This document shows, one piece after another, positions 62,560-64,000 of a stretch of 64,000 nt of DNA. Both the position numbers and the translations under genes were made by a program. The notes beneath the pieces are model-generated. The model was given only the letters and a program-made list of their open reading frames with translations, was not told where the DNA came from and did no database searches. This DNA comes from Bacteriovoracaceae bacterium (GTDB lineage Bacteria > Bdellovibrionota > UBA1018), in assembly GCA_947447665.1 (NCBI GenBank), contig CANFJX010000005.1, forward strand, positions 62,001 through 126,000. Direction: 5' to 3'. Position 1 is the stretch's first letter. Each line of letters begins with the position of its first letter.

Positions 62560-63549
62560 CTAACTGCCAGTTCCGGCAGTTCGAGGAAGCAGATCGTCAC
62601 TCTTATTGCGAATGCGCCTCTGCCAAGCATCAATGAGTTCGATGGCCCGATTCACCTGATCGCACCCGTACTCAGTGAGTGTCTGATTAGTTTTTTCTCT
62701 CACTAAAGCCACCAGGTCGAAATCGTGACGGAGCGCATGGGACTTCTCATTAAGACCCGTTTCGACGGATGCCAGGGCTTGGAACTCATTCAAAATATTT
62801 CCTCCTATCCCAAAAGAGTCCTCCGCGGTGAGCACTTGATGAATCCAGCCCGGCGGCACAAAAATCAAATCACCCTTCTTGGCTACTGCAGTCACCTGCT
62901 CCGCCTCCGCACAATTTAAAAACGGATACCTGGATCGATCAGACGTTCTCGGGTTATAAAAATCTTTATAGAAGGAATCCCAGACGAGTGGCCTACAAGT
63001 TGGAGGATAAATCACCCAGTGCTTTTCACCAAAAACCAAATACATCCAAGCTTGCTCTCCACTTCCATCTTCATGAAAAGGGGTAAAACTCCCTTTTCCT
63101 GAAAGGGTGAGATTGAGGCCATAGCTATCGGCCAGCCAGTTTTGATTTAAGAAAGGTGGAACTGCAAATTTTCCAGCGAAAGGTGACTCTGACACCTCAT
63201 GATCGAAAACATAATACTGGGAAGCGCCGTTCTTTAAATCTGCAAAAAAAACCTCGCCCGGAATTCGTTCCCGAATTCTGCCCAAAGCGTCGTTTTTCCG
63301 ATTGTATCCGTAAAGTGAATTGTTTTTAAAGTATTCTTCAACTTGATCTAAGGATAAGTTTTGAATCGTTGGATCCTCGGCAAAGGTGTCGCTTACGATC
63401 ACAGGCGCACTTGCGAATTCACGATAGAACTTCTCCATACTTCCCTCAAAATCAGAGACTGAAATCCTCCGAATCTCTCCAGCAAACGCAGAGGGAACCA
63501 ACCCAAAAACAAGAACAAGAACAAGAACAGGAAAGGAATAGAGTTTCAT
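62560..63549 (-). CDS. Exported JmjC/cupin_8-like protein (ORF opens at 63606; signal peptide from 63549)
   Basis: MKLYSFPVLVLVLVFGLVPSAFA signal peptide; FTPFHEDGSGEQAWMYLVFGEKHWVIYPP and KKGDLIFVPPGWIHQVLT. Confidence 0.8.
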   Translation of the reverse strand: MKLYSFPVLVLVLVFGLVPSAFAGEIRRISVSDFEGSMEKFYREFASAPVIVSDTFAEDPTIQNLSLDQVEEYFKNNSLYGYNRKNDALGRIRERIPGEVFFADLKNGASQYYVFDHEVSESPFAGKFAVPPFLNQNWLADSYGLNLTLSGKGSFTPFHEDGSGEQAWMYLVFGEKHWVIYPPTCRPLVWDSFYKDFYNPRTSDRSRYPFLNCAEAEQVTAVAKKGDLIFVPPGWIHQVLTAEDSFGIGGNILNEFQALASVETGLNEKSHALRHDFDLVALVREKTNQTLTEYGCDQVNRAIELIDAWQRRIRNKSDDLLPRTAGTGS

Positions 63550-63809
63550 GTGCTGTCGCAGCTCCTTGCAGAATTGGACTCTCATTAAAATTTTAGGAAT
63601 AGTCAAGAATTATTAATAATCTACGACAAGCTCCTACTTCACCTCAAACTAGGAAGGCCGAGAACTGGCAGAAGCAATGCGAACGAGGCAATTTTTGAAA
63701 AAATCCTCTAAACCGCGAACACGAGAGGATCCACCCACTTACTCAGGGCGATGGACCTTGCGTTTTCGCACCCAATCGTATAGTATGCTTACACAATGCG
63801 TAAATTAAA

Positions 63810-63830
63810 AGAATTCATTAGACGAATTCT
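63810..63830 (-). terminator. AT-rich hairpin AGAATTC-gtctaat-GAATTCT followed by TTTAATTT on the minus strand
   Basis: 7-bp perfect inverted repeat downstream of the edge CDS. Confidence 0.4.
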
Positions 63831-63835
63831 CAAGT

Positions 63836-64000
63836 CTAGCTCTCGTCTCGCTCTGGCTTAACTAGCTCAATCAGTCTTGGGGTACTATTACCTAGAACCT
63901 CTAAAGCAAGAGCAGTGCAATCGCGACTCGGTAAATCGTCCTCACTTATTTTTGATTTAATCTGAAAAGACGACTCGTTTAAAATATCCTCTAGCTGCTT
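63836..64000 (-). CDS. C-terminal fragment of a CDS running off the right edge
   Basis: Open minus-strand frame KQLEDILNESSFQIKSKISEDDLPSRDCTALALEVLGNSTPRLIELVKPERDES*; not in the supplied ORF list because its start is outside the window. Confidence 0.5.
   Translation of the reverse strand, partial: KQLEDILNESSFQIKSKISEDDLPSRDCTALALEVLGNSTPRLIELVKPERDES

Overview
The window looks like ordinary chromosomal sequence from a Gram-negative bacterium. Gene content suggests a Bdellovibrionota/Oligoflexia-like or deltaproteobacterial-like lineage (inference only). It is densely coding on both strands. I saw no CRISPR array, rRNA, tRNA, intact transposase or prophage. Main blocks, left to right: (i) the end of a PQQ-propeller-like surface protein; (ii) infC, a phasin-like gene, nadE, ndk, sucD, sucC, mdh and icd; (iii) a thiamine-type ABC transporter (thiB-thiP-thiQ) interrupted by a secreted Gly/His/Tyr-rich protein; (iv) nadA, a CinA-like gene and hmgA; (v) a sensor kinase/response regulator pair; (vi) a COG3014-like TPR lipoprotein with an LpoB-like lipoprotein; (vii) tandem ArsA/GET3-like ATPases, a TPR protein and gshA; (viii) an Old Yellow Enzyme divergent from a decayed LysR gene, then agmatinase, alaS, an SDR, AhpC, PAP2, GH15 and Gpx; (ix) a large respiratory cluster with caa3-type oxidase, SCO, heme A/O synthases and a complete alternative complex III (actA-F); (x) CBS/CGL reverse transsulfuration genes and an exported JmjC/cupin_8 protein. 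The best candidates for something under-described are: a CoxD/CtaF-like subunit fused to a di-heme cytochrome c in the ACIII-caa3 locus; a short (209 aa) heme A synthase-like protein; tandem ArsA-like ATPases in which the second lacks the deviant-Walker-A signature lysine; a CinA homologue whose PncC-like domain appears to have lost its active site; an exported JmjC-like oxygenase; and several strong unexplained hairpins. All calls come from reading motifs by eye, with no database search.
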